Source: Alnus glutinosa
Lineage: Eukaryota; Streptophyta; Magnoliopsida; Fagales; Betulaceae
DNA length: 64,000 bases
Direction: 5' to 3'
Assembly: GCF_958979055.1 (NCBI RefSeq)
Contig: NC_084886.1
Coordinates: 8,005,154 to 8,069,153, forward strand
Part shown: positions 52,268 to 63,265 of the stretch, one piece after another
Position numbering within the stretch: position 1 is the stretch's first letter
How the letters are laid out: each line of letters opens with the position of its first letter
Program-made: the position numbers and the translations under genes
Notes under the pieces: model-generated
What the model saw: only the letters and a program-made list of their open reading frames with translations
Databases searched by the model: none
What the model was told of the DNA's origin: nothing

Positions 52268-55200
52268 CCTCACCAAAACTCATTTACACCAATATATATC
52301 CGAATCTGAAAAATTGTATTTCAGATTTTGTCTATGTTTGCCATTTTAAGGTCACACTTATGCGAACTACCTCAGATGAGAACAAAAAATTTTGCTGACT
52401 TTATAGTAAATAATTATCCAAAAAAAAGACTGTTAAAAAAAAAAAAATTGACTTATTGTTATAAAATATCTAAGAATTAAAATTATATATATATGATATA
52501 GTGAAATATTAGATAATCGGATGTATTGTACCTTTTGAAACCCATTAGTTAAAATAGATAAAGTAGGTTTTAGTTAGCCATTTTGCATATAAAAGTGCAT
52601 AAGCCATTGGGAGTGCTCTTAGAGCACCAGAAGTAGCTTCCCTAAAATCCATTATATTCCCTAAATGTAGGAAAAATTCTTAAAAAAACCCCCTGAAATA
52701 GATTTCCTTGATATTTCCTAAATCAAGGGAACACCAAGGGAACCAAGAGTGCTACCCTAATCTAGGGTAGCGCTTTTCCTTCCCATAACATTATTTTAAT
52801 TTTGAAAGGTTTTATCTTTCCTCTAGCATTTATTTGGAAGAGTATTTTAATAGCTTTCTCTTTCCTCTAGCTTTTATTTGAAATAATATTTAAATAGTAT
52901 AGGGAAATGATAAAGGAAGTTGTTGTGGAGTTTATTTAAATAGGGAAGTAAAAAGTAGTTTGGTTCCCTATATTTAAGGAAAATCTAAGGGAAGTTACTG
53001 TCAGTGCTCTTATTCTTTTATAGCTTTTAAATGTTTTTGTTGGGACAATTGTATGCAACCTGTGTATTTTGGCTTTTCAACCATAGAAATCCTAACTTTC
53101 TTGCTTGTTGAAACAATTGATTGAAGGTTTTGGGTTCAAACTGATTGTTTGGCTGCATGGCTATGTTTCTCACAGCAACACCATCTTATGAAATGAATTT
53201 GGCGGTATAGATCCTGAAAGACTCAGGCATTGACTTGAAATTTTTTCTTGTGCTGTATTTTTGCTTGACAAATAAATTTGTTATGAAGAAGTGGCATATT
53301 CATGCTTTTTGTAATTTTGGCAATGTTGTTTGTTATTTCCAGTTTTGAAATCTGAGTGGAACTATGAGAATCTTGATATCATAGACGGTGATCAGGGTTT
53401 TCTGGTTCTGTTGGTAGCTGCATCATGGTGCAACTGGATTTTGGTATTTTCCATGTGGTTATATCTTATTGTATAGCTGTTGTTTTGGCACATCATGATA
53501 TGAAATCAGTGGTATAGACCCATTGGTTATTGTTGTGAAACTACAGTCCTTACAAAGGTGCTCTGCTAGTGCGATATGTGATTCTGGCAACCTTTTATCT
53601 ATCAGATGCTCAATTTTTGGAACTAGATTGTAGAAAGTACTTCAATTATACTCAAAGGGGTGGTAGAACCCTTCTGGTGCATAGATGACACCGCTAGGTA
53701 CCATCGTTAGTTGCAGTTTAAAGACTGAGGGTGTATTTATGGTTTACGGCATTCTAACCTGGTACGAGGCATGGCTGGCCTGTATTTTAGGGTGATTGAC
53801 AACAGCTAATAATATAGGATAAATAAATAATTCACACACATATATACATTCATTTGTTTTCTACCCTGTTTTCTGGTGTTGTAATGTCCGCATGATAGCA
53901 GTAGTGTGTGTTTCATACTCATTAGTTTTTTTTATTTTTTTTTGGTGTAAAATTTTATTTTTTTCCCTGAGCACCAGTGTTGTGGAGAATAAAATTCCTT
54001 ATCCTCGAATTGTTGCTGAATTATAACTTCTCGAAGTATTGCTGAATTGTAACTGTTTTGGCAGGGAAGGATGATCTTGGCTCACTTGTGTGATGAACCA
54101 AAGGGCTTGAAAACTAATATGTGCATGGTATGTTGCATTCTCGTACCAAACACCTTTGAAATTAGTTGGTAAATTGAAATTTGGTTAAGATTTATCTCTC
54201 TCTGTGCGGTTATGTTGCTTCGGCATATGTTGTCCACAAGTCTCTTTTCAGTATAACTGGTGATGGGTGAGTTTGAGAATCAGCAGATATTTGAAAGTAA
54301 GCTGAAAAATGAAAACCCAAAACCAATTGGAGTAAAAAAAAAAATCTGGTAACTTGGGAGAATATGTGGCAGAAACTTCTAAAATTCGTTGTTTTCTAAT
54401 TTACACTGATCTCCCCTGATGTCTATAGACTACGTAATTTTTTATTTATTTACATATGGTTCTATTTTATTGAAGTCTTGGTCATTCCCCCCCCTGGCCG
54501 GGTTTTTCTTTTCCTGTTGTTATCGGTTGTGTTTTCTTTTGTACTTGCCCAGAAGGAAAAAAGAAAAAGAAAAAGTCCTGGTCATTCAATATATTAAAAA
54601 AGCAAAAGGTCTGGTAGGGTTTTGGTGATGGAGTACCATGATAGAATGGAACTGCAGGGATTTGGTGATGTATTTTGAATACTTAAGCAAGGTATCTGGC
54701 AATGCCAGTATGTTGTGATCACAGATTTTAGTAGTAATAGGATTGGTTTCTAATTGATTTTATTTACTGCTTAACCATATCCCTGCCCTTCCAGTGGCAT
54801 CCTGAATTTTGTGGCTTAAATTTTACTTGTTTGGTAGGTGTATGATTCAAAGCTGAGTCAGATTTTTGCCTTTAATTTTCAGTGGTTCAGGGTTCCTGGA
54901 TGTGTGTATTATATCTGTATTAGATGTTTGGGGTGTGTAATTTTGCTTGTTCATTATGGCTTGACATGATGTAAACATGGCTTATTTGTCCAGTCATTTT
55001 CTTGGAAACTAGAAATTTGTTAAATAAAAAGGGGATGTCAGTTTCTGTCATGTCGAAGTGCTACAATATTGTTATGAAGAAGCTTTTTTCCAGCAAGCTC
55101 AAGGCTAACGGATATTTATGATTTTTTTTTTGTGAACTTCTTGATACATTGGGATTTATTTTAAGGTTGAGTTAATTTTATGATTCACAATATGCCAATG

Positions 55201-56560
55201 GCCTTTGGGCCTAATGGTATTTTCACCTCCCATAAGGGTGTGGTAAGTGTGGTTGTGGTATCAAATCCCGTTTGGGTGATTGAGTTAATTACTAAGAAAA
55301 AGGAAAAAAGTTGTGATTCACAATATCTATTACTTTGTGCAGTCACTACTGTATCTCCCTTTTGCTATTGCAAATGCACTCACAGCCAGACTGAATGATG
55401 GGTATGTTGTAATTTGTTTTCTGTGAGCTGAATAGCAGACTTGTTCCATTCTTAATGGTTTTGGTTCTGTTTTATTTATGAAACTTTGTTCATCTATTTG
55501 GGCAGAGTTCCTTTAGTTGATGAGAGGTTTGTTCTACTCTTTTACTGTCTATTCTCAGGTATGGTGACTTTCACCTCTTTTTTTGTTTTGTTTTGTTTTT
55601 TATGCATACCATCAATTTTGAAAATTACTTCTCTGTACATTTTACAAACTCCTGTTTCCAATTATTTGCCTCAAATGCAACGTAGTTCTTGCTGTGCTGG
55701 GGTTCTGGAAAAGCATATTATGCATTTGCTTTTGAAACTGTTACTATTGCTTAGAGATTTATTATTGTGATTTTGTGATATTCTTTCTGTTTTGTGCCTG
55801 ACAAACCTCTTTTACTGAACTCAGCGGGACTCTATTTGCACTTTGCTACATCAGTCGTTCATGAAATTACAACTGCCTTGGGAATATATTGCTTCAGGTG
55901 AGAATACCAGCCACAACTTTGGAATTTCACATTTCCTTTTTGCCAAACTTGATTCAAAAAAGGTTTAGATTGGATTAGTGTTTTTTTTTTTTTTGGTTTG
56001 TTTTGAAATCAGATGTGAATTTGCCAATTTGGACAGGTCTGACCCATTTGTCCAAATTATATTCAAATTTGTGATATATGAGCTATTAGATATCTTGATT
56101 ACTAATTATTTTCAAATTTTTAATATCTTGATTACTTATTAAAAAAAAAAAAAAAATCAAGTGTTTGTATAAAATCTAGTTTGAGTGCAGGTGGTCCAAA
56201 TTTTTATTTGGTGTAGATTTGAATTAACTCTAGTTGGCCGGTTTATTTGGGATGTTGAATACGTGCTCATTATTTAACCTAGACCCTAGTATTTATCATC
56301 TTCCCAAAAGTTTATTCCCTTCGGTTCTTGTAAATGAACCCCCGTGTACCGTTGTCCAACAGTGTTGAGATGGCATATTCATGAGAAAATAAACGTGTTT
56401 ACATTGGTATCACAATTAGCATTTAACTATAATTTATTAATATAATGTATCCTGCAGTTTTTAAGTTTCAGATCTTCCCCAGTAGTAGCTTCTTATTTTT
56501 TTTTTTTATTTTTTTTTTTTTGTGGGGGTCAATTACAGGATAACCAGGAAAGAAGCTTGA
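42521..56560 (+). CDS. AAPT1: Aminoalcoholphosphotransferase (AAPT, choline/ethanolaminephosphotransferase)
   Basis: Final step of the CDP-choline/CDP-ethanolamine pathway: transfers the phospho-base to diacylglycerol in ER/Golgi membranes. Eighteen exons: 42521-42657, 43668-43677, 43785-43835, 44543-44620, 45108-45183, 45282-45304, 45389-45489, 45964-46058, 46233-46301, 47865-47934, 49141-49204, 49288-49328, 49411-49495, 54065-54127, 55343-55401, 55506-55558, 55825-55897, 56539-56560. They join to 1,170 nt, 389 aa, the length of Arabidopsis AAPT1 as I recall. Start [20 protein letters not shown], end YCFRITRKEA. The CDP-alcohol phosphotransferase motif is complete: D95..D98-G99..A102-R103, G112, D116, D120. 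Several hydrophobic membrane segments follow (residues 50-66, 145-165, 215-240 and on). All introns are GT-AG and all phases agree. Exon 2 is only 10 nt. Substitutions such as [11 protein letters not shown] in exon 16, where relatives have VDELWVLLGYC, are mild. Product judged functional. Confidence 0.97.
43668..43677 (+). other. 10-nt microexon of AAPT
   Basis: TCCAAACATG sits between acceptor TTTTACAAG and donor GTATAATAA. Exon 1 ends CC (phase 2); adding T completes Pro, then Pro-Asn-Met, and exon 3 starts with ATA-ACA. The result LWMPPNMITLMGF equals the family sequence. Skipping would give CC-A, shift the frame and lose the PPNM segment. Confidence 0.95.
45702..45725. repeat. G24 homopolymer in AAPT intron 7
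   Basis: Twenty-four consecutive G after an 11-T run. Prone to sequencing and replication slippage, and could form G-quadruplex DNA or RNA. Confidence 0.9.
46910..47340 (+). mobile_element. LINE 3'-end relic in AAPT intron 9
   Basis: Carries a frame piece [20 protein letters not shown], similar to the region near the start of plant L1 ORF2. It is followed by a 3' untranslated tail (CCTTTTTGTATACTTCCTGT, GGGGCGCCTTTTACGC) and an A run at 47331-47340. It is deleted internally. Target duplication not found. Confidence 0.6.
48305..48985. mobile_element. Mutator-like MITE in AAPT intron 10
   Basis: Long imperfect terminal inverted repeats of about 110 bp (left GGAAAATTATTAAATTGGTT, right complement GGAAAATTACTATATTGGTC). 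Flanked by the 10-bp duplication TAAAATGAAT (48295-48304 and 48986-48995), a length typical of Mutator elements. The interior holds a GA/A-rich tract (48496-48562) and repeated GGCCACCCC-like motifs. Its right terminal repeat contains the breakpoint of the downstream duplication (48942). Confidence 0.88.
49750..49846. repeat. 48-bp tandem duplication, absent from the downstream copy
   Basis: The unit ACATTTGATTCAGATTTGAA...AACAATGATCACAAATATT occurs twice in AAPT intron 13, but only once at the corresponding place in the 61.6-64 kb copy (near 62421). Confidence 0.9.
50641..51263. mobile_element. hAT MITE in AAPT intron 13
   Basis: Perfect 12-bp terminal inverted repeats TAGGGCTGGCAA / TTGCCAGCCCTA and the 8-bp duplication GATACATT (50633-50640, 51264-51271). 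Subterminal GGGTCGATCCGCTTGAC and related GGGTCAAG motifs. A copy at the same relative position lies in the duplicated segment (63266-63857), so it predates the duplication. Confidence 0.95.
52083..52618. mobile_element. MITE with TTA duplication (first of a pair)
   Basis: Ends GAGCATTCTCAATGG and CCATTGGGAGTGCTC are inverted repeats with 12 of 15 matches. TTA on both sides (52080-52082 and 52619-52621) suggests a PIF/Harbinger-type element. It contains a C35 homopolymer (52230-52264). It lies in AAPT intron 13. Confidence 0.85.
52230..52264. repeat. C35 homopolymer
   Basis: Thirty-five consecutive C after a CT tract, inside the MITE. The proline frame over it is an artefact. Confidence 0.9.
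52622..53009. mobile_element. MITE with TTA duplication (second of a pair)
   Basis: Ends GAGCACCAGAAGTAGCTTCC and GGAAGTTACTGTCAGTGCTC are inverted repeats. It shares the TTA at 52619-52621 with its left neighbour and has TTA on the right (53010-53012). The two elements therefore abut exactly. The interior repeats CCTCTAGC(A/T)TTTATTTG. Confidence 0.87.
53013..54064. other. Remainder of AAPT intron 13
   Basis: Single-copy-looking intron sequence. No exon that would fit the AAPT frame and no element recognised. Confidence 0.5.
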
Positions 56561-56743
56561 ATTTTGGTGGTGCTTACTTTCGGATGTCCTTCCCAGGTTC
56601 GCCCATCTTCCTTTTGCGTAACTTTTTTCCTATAATTTTCAGTATAGTATGATCAATGGTTTAGTTTATCGTTCCTTTGTATCTATCTCAAATGTTATGT
56701 AGCATAGAGTTTTTTGGTGGTTTCAAATCTGTATGCTCTTTTC

Positions 56744-56791
<48 letters not shown>

Positions 56792-57621
56792 TTTTATTCT
56801 TATTGCGTTCCAGTTTCAAGTCAAGAATGATGCAGCGACAACGAGTTTTTGGTTATTCTTTTTTAATATAACATTGATGGCATAGTTGTTATTTGGTTTT
56901 AGTATTGAAGGTCCAATTTAATCATCCGTATTTTTGTAATAGATTATTTATTTTCGGAATAGAGTAGGCCAGTTCAGATATGTAAACTCGTTAAATGTAA
57001 TACAAGAATTAGATATTTGTAGCATGTGATGTGAGAGCATGTGCATGAGTTCGAGTCAAAATGTTTTTTTGCTTTTTTTTCTCATAGTAGAGAGAAATTT
57101 GGAGGTCGATATACTTTCAATTGGATGCCGATTAGTAGATTATGCTTTGATTCGTGCTAATCGAAGATTTATATGTTTTATCTCCAATATGGTGGTGCCA
57201 TGTTGTTACTATGCATGTTGCCTAGGGAAGTTTGGCTCAAAAGCTATTCAAATAAAGTCCTGGGAGGCAATTAATCGAAAGTACCTATGTTATATAAACC
57301 GACCAAATTTTGCGTGGAAATTTTATTTGCCTACTGCGGATGACCCGAGTTTTCATGCAGTTGCGTCCCACTTCCTTATTACCACCGAGCAGACTTGATT
57401 GGAGCTCCCTTGCTAGTCCTCACAGTAATTACTGTCGTGTCCCACTCCAATTGGCACGATGTTCACCGACTGAGGCATTTTGCAAGTCCTTGAAATTATT
57501 GAGGCCCGCAATTCTTTCGATTGAGATCGTTAATTCAAAGTGAACAGTCTAAATTGAGCCACCGTTTGGTAAAATAGTTATTTCATAGTTTGGTTTTTTT
57601 TTATTATTTCTTCCATGGGAA
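56561..57621. other. AAPT 3' flank, no further gene recognised
   Basis: Includes a T42 run (56747-56788). The open frame at 57039-57398 does not resemble a family I know. 57560-57621 together with 58664-58720 (after removing the insertion) may be an old MITE related to 2899-4237, since both carry ATAGTTATT/GGAATAGTTATT motifs; this is weak. Confidence 0.35.
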
Positions 57622-57636
57622 TGACTTCCTCATTTT

Positions 57637-58648
57637 TTTTTTTTTTATAAGTACATCAGTAACCGATTACAAGGAAAAATAAATAACACAAATACAACAG
57701 GGTATGGGCAACCCAAATATTAAACTAAGAATGTAAGTACGCGGGGGCAATGCTTCCGAAGATGCGGGCCCTTTGACTCGAGGCACGGATGCCACAAAGT
57801 CGGGGTCACCATTAAAGGTGATTTCACAAGTGTATTGAGTCACAAGGACCCAAACACTAAAACAGGGGTAAACAGGGGGAGAGGGGTACAACAAGAAAGC
57901 CCAAAAAAACAGTAATACAAAAACAATAAAATAAACAGTAGCAGTCCAGAGGAAGGCGGGGCGGGAGCCGTCCATGACGGCGCGTGGGGAACACGCGCCG
58001 CCGAGGAGAGGCCTCTCATCAGCCGGTTTCGCCGGCGTGGCCCAGAAACACCGGACACGGTCGAGGGGGGAAGTGGGGATCGCAAACGTGGCATACACGC
58101 GCGGAGAAGAGCAAAGAGCTCGCCGGAGCGTGTGTGCCACGCGCGGGGGAGCAGAAGCCGGCTGAGGAAAAATCGACCGTCGGTGGAAACCGGAGACGCC
58201 GGGGAACTCGGTGGTGAGGCGCGTGTCTTGTAATTTTTGGCGGAGGAGTGTAGATCTAGATCTGAAAAATTGAAACAAAACCCCTTGCCAAAAATTACAA
58301 AAAACTCGGTGGAAGGCGGAGGAAAATAGCCTGAACAGACGTTGTAGATACACAAAAACCAGTAAAAAGCATGTAAGATAGGAGGGTAGATGGAGCTTAT
58401 GCCTTAACTCCAAAGGCTTGAAAAACTGGAAAGAAAGTAGAAGGTTGAAGAGATAGATGATGGAAAGTGAGAAGTAAGGGTGGTCGGATGTTGGGGTGGA
58501 AGAAGAAGAGAGGAAAACGGAGATGGGTGGTGGGGAGATTGGTGGTGGGGAGGGAAGCACAGAGCTTCCCTCCCATGGCGGCTTACACAGGAGAAATATC
58601 AGGGAGAAAAGGTTGGAGGAGAGAGAACGGAGAGAAAAGGAATTCCTC
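57637..58648 (-). mobile_element. Non-LTR retroelement insertion, 1.0 kb, with perfect 15-bp duplication
   Basis: Flanked by TGACTTCCTCATTTT at 57622-57636 and 58649-58663. On the minus strand it starts with a CT-rich region, has a GC hairpin around GGGAGGGAAGCTC/GAGCTTCCCTCCC, and ends CGGTTACTGATGTACTTATA plus an A tail (T run at 57633-57646). It is GC-rich relative to its surroundings. A 297-codon open frame on the minus strand (58560-57667) is proline/serine-rich with no known domain and ends inside the element. I treat it as chance or element-internal rather than a host gene. Confidence 0.87.
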
Positions 58649-58663
58649 TGACTTCCTCATTTT

Positions 58664-59870
58664 GAGTAATAACTATTCCTTCCTATAAGGAGAGGAATAG
58701 TTATTTTGCCTTGAATAAAAAAGCCTTAATTTTTATTTTTTCCTAAAATTACTCGATGGGTGGCCTTGACCACCCTCCATGTGCCATTGGAAATGGTTGT
58801 GACCATCGCAAATTGCACCTGGGGTGATTGCGGCCACCCTCACGGTGCATCTGGTAACTACCTTCGAATCCCTTTCGCCTCCGCTTTGAAGAACTAGGGT
58901 AAATGGTTTTTAGAGTTAAATTTGAGCAAAATATATTTAATTTCAGTTAAAAAAGTTTAGTCATTCATATATTGTTTCAAAAAAAAAAAAAAAATGGTCA
59001 TTCCATTCTAACTTTTTAAAGGCGGTCAACCTTCCCAACCACATCCTTGGCGGTGGCCGACCACCCATTAGTTTATTTTGATATCTTATACTTTAATTTT
59101 ATTATTTTATTGTTGACATGGTTGAATTCAAGTCCTTTAGAATTTTTTTTTTTTTGTTTTAAAAAAAAAAAAATTGCTGAAAGTTTTAATCCAGTGTTCA
59201 TTACGTTTAGAGCCCGGAATCAGGGGCGGAACTAGCATTTGAAATTGGAGAGGAAAAACCGAAAAAAAATAAAAATAAAAATAAAAAAATAAAAATAAAA
59301 AATTGGAGGTAAATTTTTAATTTTTAAAGAATTATAATAATATTTCTAAAAAAATTTGGAGAAAACATGGTGGCTACCACCATGTAGCTACGCCCCTTCC
59401 GAGAATTGTTGAGTTCCATCAAAAGCAAAATCCTTGAAGGAAAGAGTTAAAGCTGAGAAACCAAAGGAGACATGCTTTAAAAATATTACAGAAGAAGAAG
59501 AAGAAGAAAAAAAAAGAATTAAAAAAGGAAAAAAAAAAAAAAAAAAGAAGTCAAAACGTTTCTTTCTTGGGTAGCAAGACTTCTTCAGTGTGGTTGACAA
59601 AGCCACATAACTGGTTTGATTTGATTCTGATTTGGTTTCAATATTTTTGTCTTTTAATGGCAATTTATATTCATCGAAATTTGAATACAAACGTGACAAA
59701 TAGAGAATCAACTCCACGTATTAAAAAATTTCACAACAATTAAAAAAACTAAAAACCTATTATAATATTTTCAAAAAGAAAATTGATTTTATTTTATACG
59801 CCCGTACATGTATAGCATGAGCATATAGATAGAAAGGAGCAGCGAGCCGCCTAGGGCAGAGACCTTCCGA
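58664..59870. other. Intergenic, nothing firm recognised
   Basis: Contains repeated short GGTGGCC(G)ACC motifs (58750-59060), A/T homopolymers and a GAA-rich tract (59488-59546). Repeats near 59221-59400 (CAGGGGCGGAACTAG ... TAGCTACGCCCCT) have inverted GGGGCG/CGCCCC-type ends like a degenerate hAT MITE, unconfirmed. Confidence 0.35.
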
Positions 59871-59926
59871 TATATTAACAAAAGTCCTTTTCCTCCCCCA
59901 CATATCCCTGTGCGAGACTGCCAGCC

Positions 59927-61120
59927 ATGTCCCTGGTGCGTTTCAGAAGCGCTGGGCAATGTGTGCGCTATTGGCACTCCCTAACACGCCGCCACTCCTT
60001 TTCCCATCGTCACCTAAGCACATCCACCTCCGACCCCCACCTCCTCTTTTCCGCCTACAAGATAGACTCCGGCGAGCAACACTTCTTCTCCGTCCCAGTC
60101 CTCCCAGAACTTTCTCTCGGACCCGCCACTCCACTCTTAACACTCCAGACTGACCCCCTGGGTCTCACCTCTTCGCAATGTCTCAATGGCTTGTTCTGCT
60201 TTTACCACGCTGAATATCCCAGTTACTTTGGGCCCCCAATACTCGTATACAACCCCGCCACTCAAGAAACCATTAATATTCCCCTTGATCGTCCAATAAA
60301 TGCGGGCGCAGATACAACTTGGAACATCAAGACGCACTTTGGGTTCGACCCTTCAACCAACGTGCACAAAGTGCTCCGTATTCGGTTGACCGAAGCGGTT
60401 CCGGAGTCAGCTCCGAGGGTATTTAAGATGGAATTCAATGTTTTTACGCTAGGCAAGGAGACGGACTCGTGGAGAGAGATAGACCCTAAGCTGCCTTTTG
60501 ATTCTGCCAAGTATGGCTCTGGCGAGAGAAGTGTTTGTCTTAATGGCGCAATGCATTGGATGCACAGATACGGGGATTCTATCGTTGCGTTCAATGTCAG
60601 AGATGAGCGGTTTACATTAATCCCTCTTCCTGATGAGTACACAGAGGGTGAAAACGCGTCGGAACTTGTACGGCCGGAACGACTAGTCGAAGTTGGTGGG
60701 TGTTTGGCTGTGATAATTTCGGAGGGCAAAAACGGTTTAGAGACTAAACATTTAGCGGAGGTACAGATGCTGGAATTGTGGGTACTAAAGGATTACGACA
60801 ATCATGTGTGGGTTAGGGAGTCTATTCGGTTACCCTTCCGATGGGAAGAGTCGGGTCGACCTGTTCCTTTTGGGAGTTTGCCCACGGGCGAGCTCTTGAT
60901 GAAGCCGCTTTCTTTGTACAAGAGCCCTGCATGGGTGCTTTTTTACAATAGAGAGGAAAAATATTTCAAGAAGGTTGACATCCCGGGCTTGCCTGAATGG
61001 GTGATTTCGGGCTGTCGATGTCTCACTTTCGTTCATTGTTCTGTGGGAAGGGAAGGTCTTCCAAACGGAGTAATTGATGAACCACGACATGGAGATTCGA
61101 ATGGTTCTTCTAAAGACTAA
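59927..61120 (+). CDS. F-box-associated (FBA) domain protein with damaged F-box
   Basis: Intronless 397-codon frame. Residues 1-20 (MSLVRFRSAGQCVRYWHSL) match the second half of a plant F-box (SLVRFRSV.K.W.SL). Residues about 80-330 carry FBA hallmarks: GLFCFY, YNPATQETINIP, GFDPSTNVHKVLRI, FTLGKETDSWREI, LNGAMHWM, IVAFNVRDERFTLIPLP, EVGGCLAVI, WVLKDY. The first F-box half is not in this frame: upstream in-frame sequence meets TAA at 59876. In another frame 59869-59892 reads DILTKVLF, the usual first half, separated by about 22 nt from RLPAMSLVRF. Intact members act in SCF ubiquitin ligases through SKP1 binding; this one probably cannot, or uses the FBA part alone. It may be a pseudogene by frameshift. 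The long undamaged FBA frame argues for recent change. Confidence 0.85.
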   Translation: MSLVRFRSAGQCVRYWHSLTRRHSFSHRHLSTSTSDPHLLFSAYKIDSGEQHFFSVPVLPELSLGPATPLLTLQTDPLGLTSSQCLNGLFCFYHAEYPSYFGPPILVYNPATQETINIPLDRPINAGADTTWNIKTHFGFDPSTNVHKVLRIRLTEAVPESAPRVFKMEFNVFTLGKETDSWREIDPKLPFDSAKYGSGERSVCLNGAMHWMHRYGDSIVAFNVRDERFTLIPLPDEYTEGENASELVRPERLVEVGGCLAVIISEGKNGLETKHLAEVQMLELWVLKDYDNHVWVRESIRLPFRWEESGRPVPFGSLPTGELLMKPLSLYKSPAWVLFYNREEKYFKKVDIPGLPEWVISGCRCLTFVHCSVGREGLPNGVIDEPRHGDSNGSSKD

Positions 61121-61611
61121 AGAGGCCCTTTGGGTGGTTGATGTAATGTAGGTGTCTTTATTTTGCTTTGCTTAGCTTTGGAGATGAGTTCTTGGTTGGT
61201 TTTGTACCTAAACAGGTTTAGTTATGTCCAATTTGGAGATGAGATGAGTCATAAGATTAAGATAATGCCAATTTAGAGTATTATGAATTTATTTACTTCT
61301 AATTGTCTGCTAAATTTTGGCGGTGAAGGATTAATTTCCGTCATGGTTCCCTTTAAGAGGACAGTTTTCTCTGTTGATTGATGTTATCAATGGCACATCC
61401 AGACACTTTGCTTGTGGCACGAGCAAGTGCTTCTTGTTTTCACTGTTGTTGTGTTTATTTTTTTTTCCCATAATAATTCCTTTTAAGTTCTTAATGTGGA
61501 ATATGAAGTACTCCTTCATTGATACTTGTTTGTCTTGGTGAGTAGTTGCCCTTTGTTGCGGTGCAGAGAGGTATGTACTTCTTTCTTTTGTTAAGCATGA
61601 TCAGAGTTTAT
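61121..61611. other. F-box gene 3' flank up to the duplication junction
   Basis: No gene recognised. The sequence ends at the junction TCAGAGTTTA / TTGATACAATG, where the copy of AAPT intron 10 begins. Confidence 0.5.
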
Positions 61612-61810
61612 TTGATACAATGTCAAACCTCAGGGACCAATATAGTAATTTTCCGTAAAATGAATTACATTTGTGTGTTATAGTGTTGATGTTACAAAGT
61701 TTAAACTCCAAAGGATTTGCCTGTTTCCGTTCGAGCTCGCGTGTATGACTTAATATTATTTTTTGGTAAAGATTAGCTTAGATCTTTCTTGTATTGTGCT
61801 TTATTTTCAG

Positions 61811-62165
61811 CGTACGCAATGTTTACAAGGTAGTTCAGGCAAGAAAAGGAAGCATGCTGCTAGCATTAGCGATGGTAATACTGCAACCTATTGGATGTAC
61901 ACCTCTTACTCTGTTTGCTTATAATAGGTGTAATATTGTTTTCTTGTTTCTTTTCAGCTTTACCCTTTTGCTGTGCTCTTGGGTGGAGTCCTTATTTGGT
62001 ACGACTCAAATCTGTTTTATACATGTTTTTCTTTTTCACATGCATTATGGTTTACATTCTGGCATTGTTTCTTGATGCAGGCACTATTTGTCTCCGTCGG
62101 ACATAATTGGGAACTATCCACATTTAGTTGTGGTGGGAACTGGACTTGCTTTTGGTTTCCTTGTG
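61811..62165 (+). CDS. AAPT exons 11-13, second copy (partial gene)
   Basis: Exons 61811-61874, 61958-61998 and 62081-62165 have the same lengths, phases and GT-AG signals as in the full gene. Against it, exon 11 has a silent AAT-to-AAC change at its split first codon, and exon 13 has one Leu-to-Val change (VVLGTG to VVVGTG). There are no stops or frame changes. No exons 1-10 precede them; the F-box gene does. The copy therefore lacks the catalytic motif and start. Exons 14-18 would lie beyond the window if the tandem model is right. Confidence 0.9.
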
Positions 62166-63265
62166 GTAAGATATCTGTGGTTCAATGTCACTATCCATTC
62201 AGTTGAACTTTTTTACTTTCTTTCTTTGAATTGCATGGCTTTGTTACTATTGTTGTTATTATTGAAAAGACCAGCTATCTACCAGACTTAGTGAGGAGTG
62301 AATAGTTCCTGTTGAACTGTTTTACTGATAATTGTTTTTTTCTCACGATAGTTCAATCAATTCTCAAGTGATAATCGTTTAATAAACATAAATACGCAGA
62401 ATTCAACTATTTCAATTATTGCATTTGATTCAGATTTGAATTGATAATGAACAATTATCACAAATATAATGGGTTGTCAATAAGCTTGGTAAATGATAAT
62501 TGATCACATAACACACTTAACACAGATAGCACCAAACATTGTTGAGAGATTTTTTCATGCGGAAAACTCAATGGGGAAAACCCATGGGACCTAGTTCAGC
62601 ACAAAAAAAAATACCACCATTAGTAAGCAACAAGTATAAACTTACATATAGACTCATGGATAGACTCAACCCCTTGGGGTGCCTGCTGCACAGCTCATGC
62701 TTGTTCATCATAAATATCCTGCAATCCTTGTTCTTTGTTCACTGATATCACGCATTGAATTTGTCACACGTTTTCCATGCACGCTGATCCGCGTCTTTGG
62801 ACTTCTCCGAACTCCACACATGCAGTATTTAATATTAACATGTGGTTTTATGGGAACCTCTAAATGCTTCTAGAGACACTATAATTTAAGAAATAGACCA
62901 ACCTTTTCTGGTTCATTTTCACTTGAGTTTTCTCAAGGATTTTTCACTCTAAACATGTGTCTCTCTCTTCCTTTTAAGAACACTCTTTAGTTTTTTTTCT
63001 TGTCTCATATGTACTCTCAAAATATGCAGAAGAGATATTTATGGATTTGAGAAAAGAAAAAATTTATAGAGGCTTTGAAAAACCCAAACAAGTGTGTATT
63101 GACTTTCAGAAATGAGTTGCACCATTCGAATGGGTAATCATGATATTTGAACGGGCTTAGTTATAAAAATCGATTTTGGATATGACATTTGAACAATAAT
63201 TGAATGTGTTTTGAATAAAAGAAATCTAAGATCTGTTTTTTAAGTTCCAATTCGAACGATACATT

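Noticed and set aside
57667..58560. 297-codon open frame on the minus strand, the second longest in the window
   Set aside because: It lies wholly inside an insertion bounded by a perfect 15-bp target duplication, is proline/serine-rich without a known domain, and the same GC-rich block is open in other frames on both strands.
60262..60729. 155-codon minus-strand frame
   Set aside because: Antisense shadow of the F-box-associated gene.
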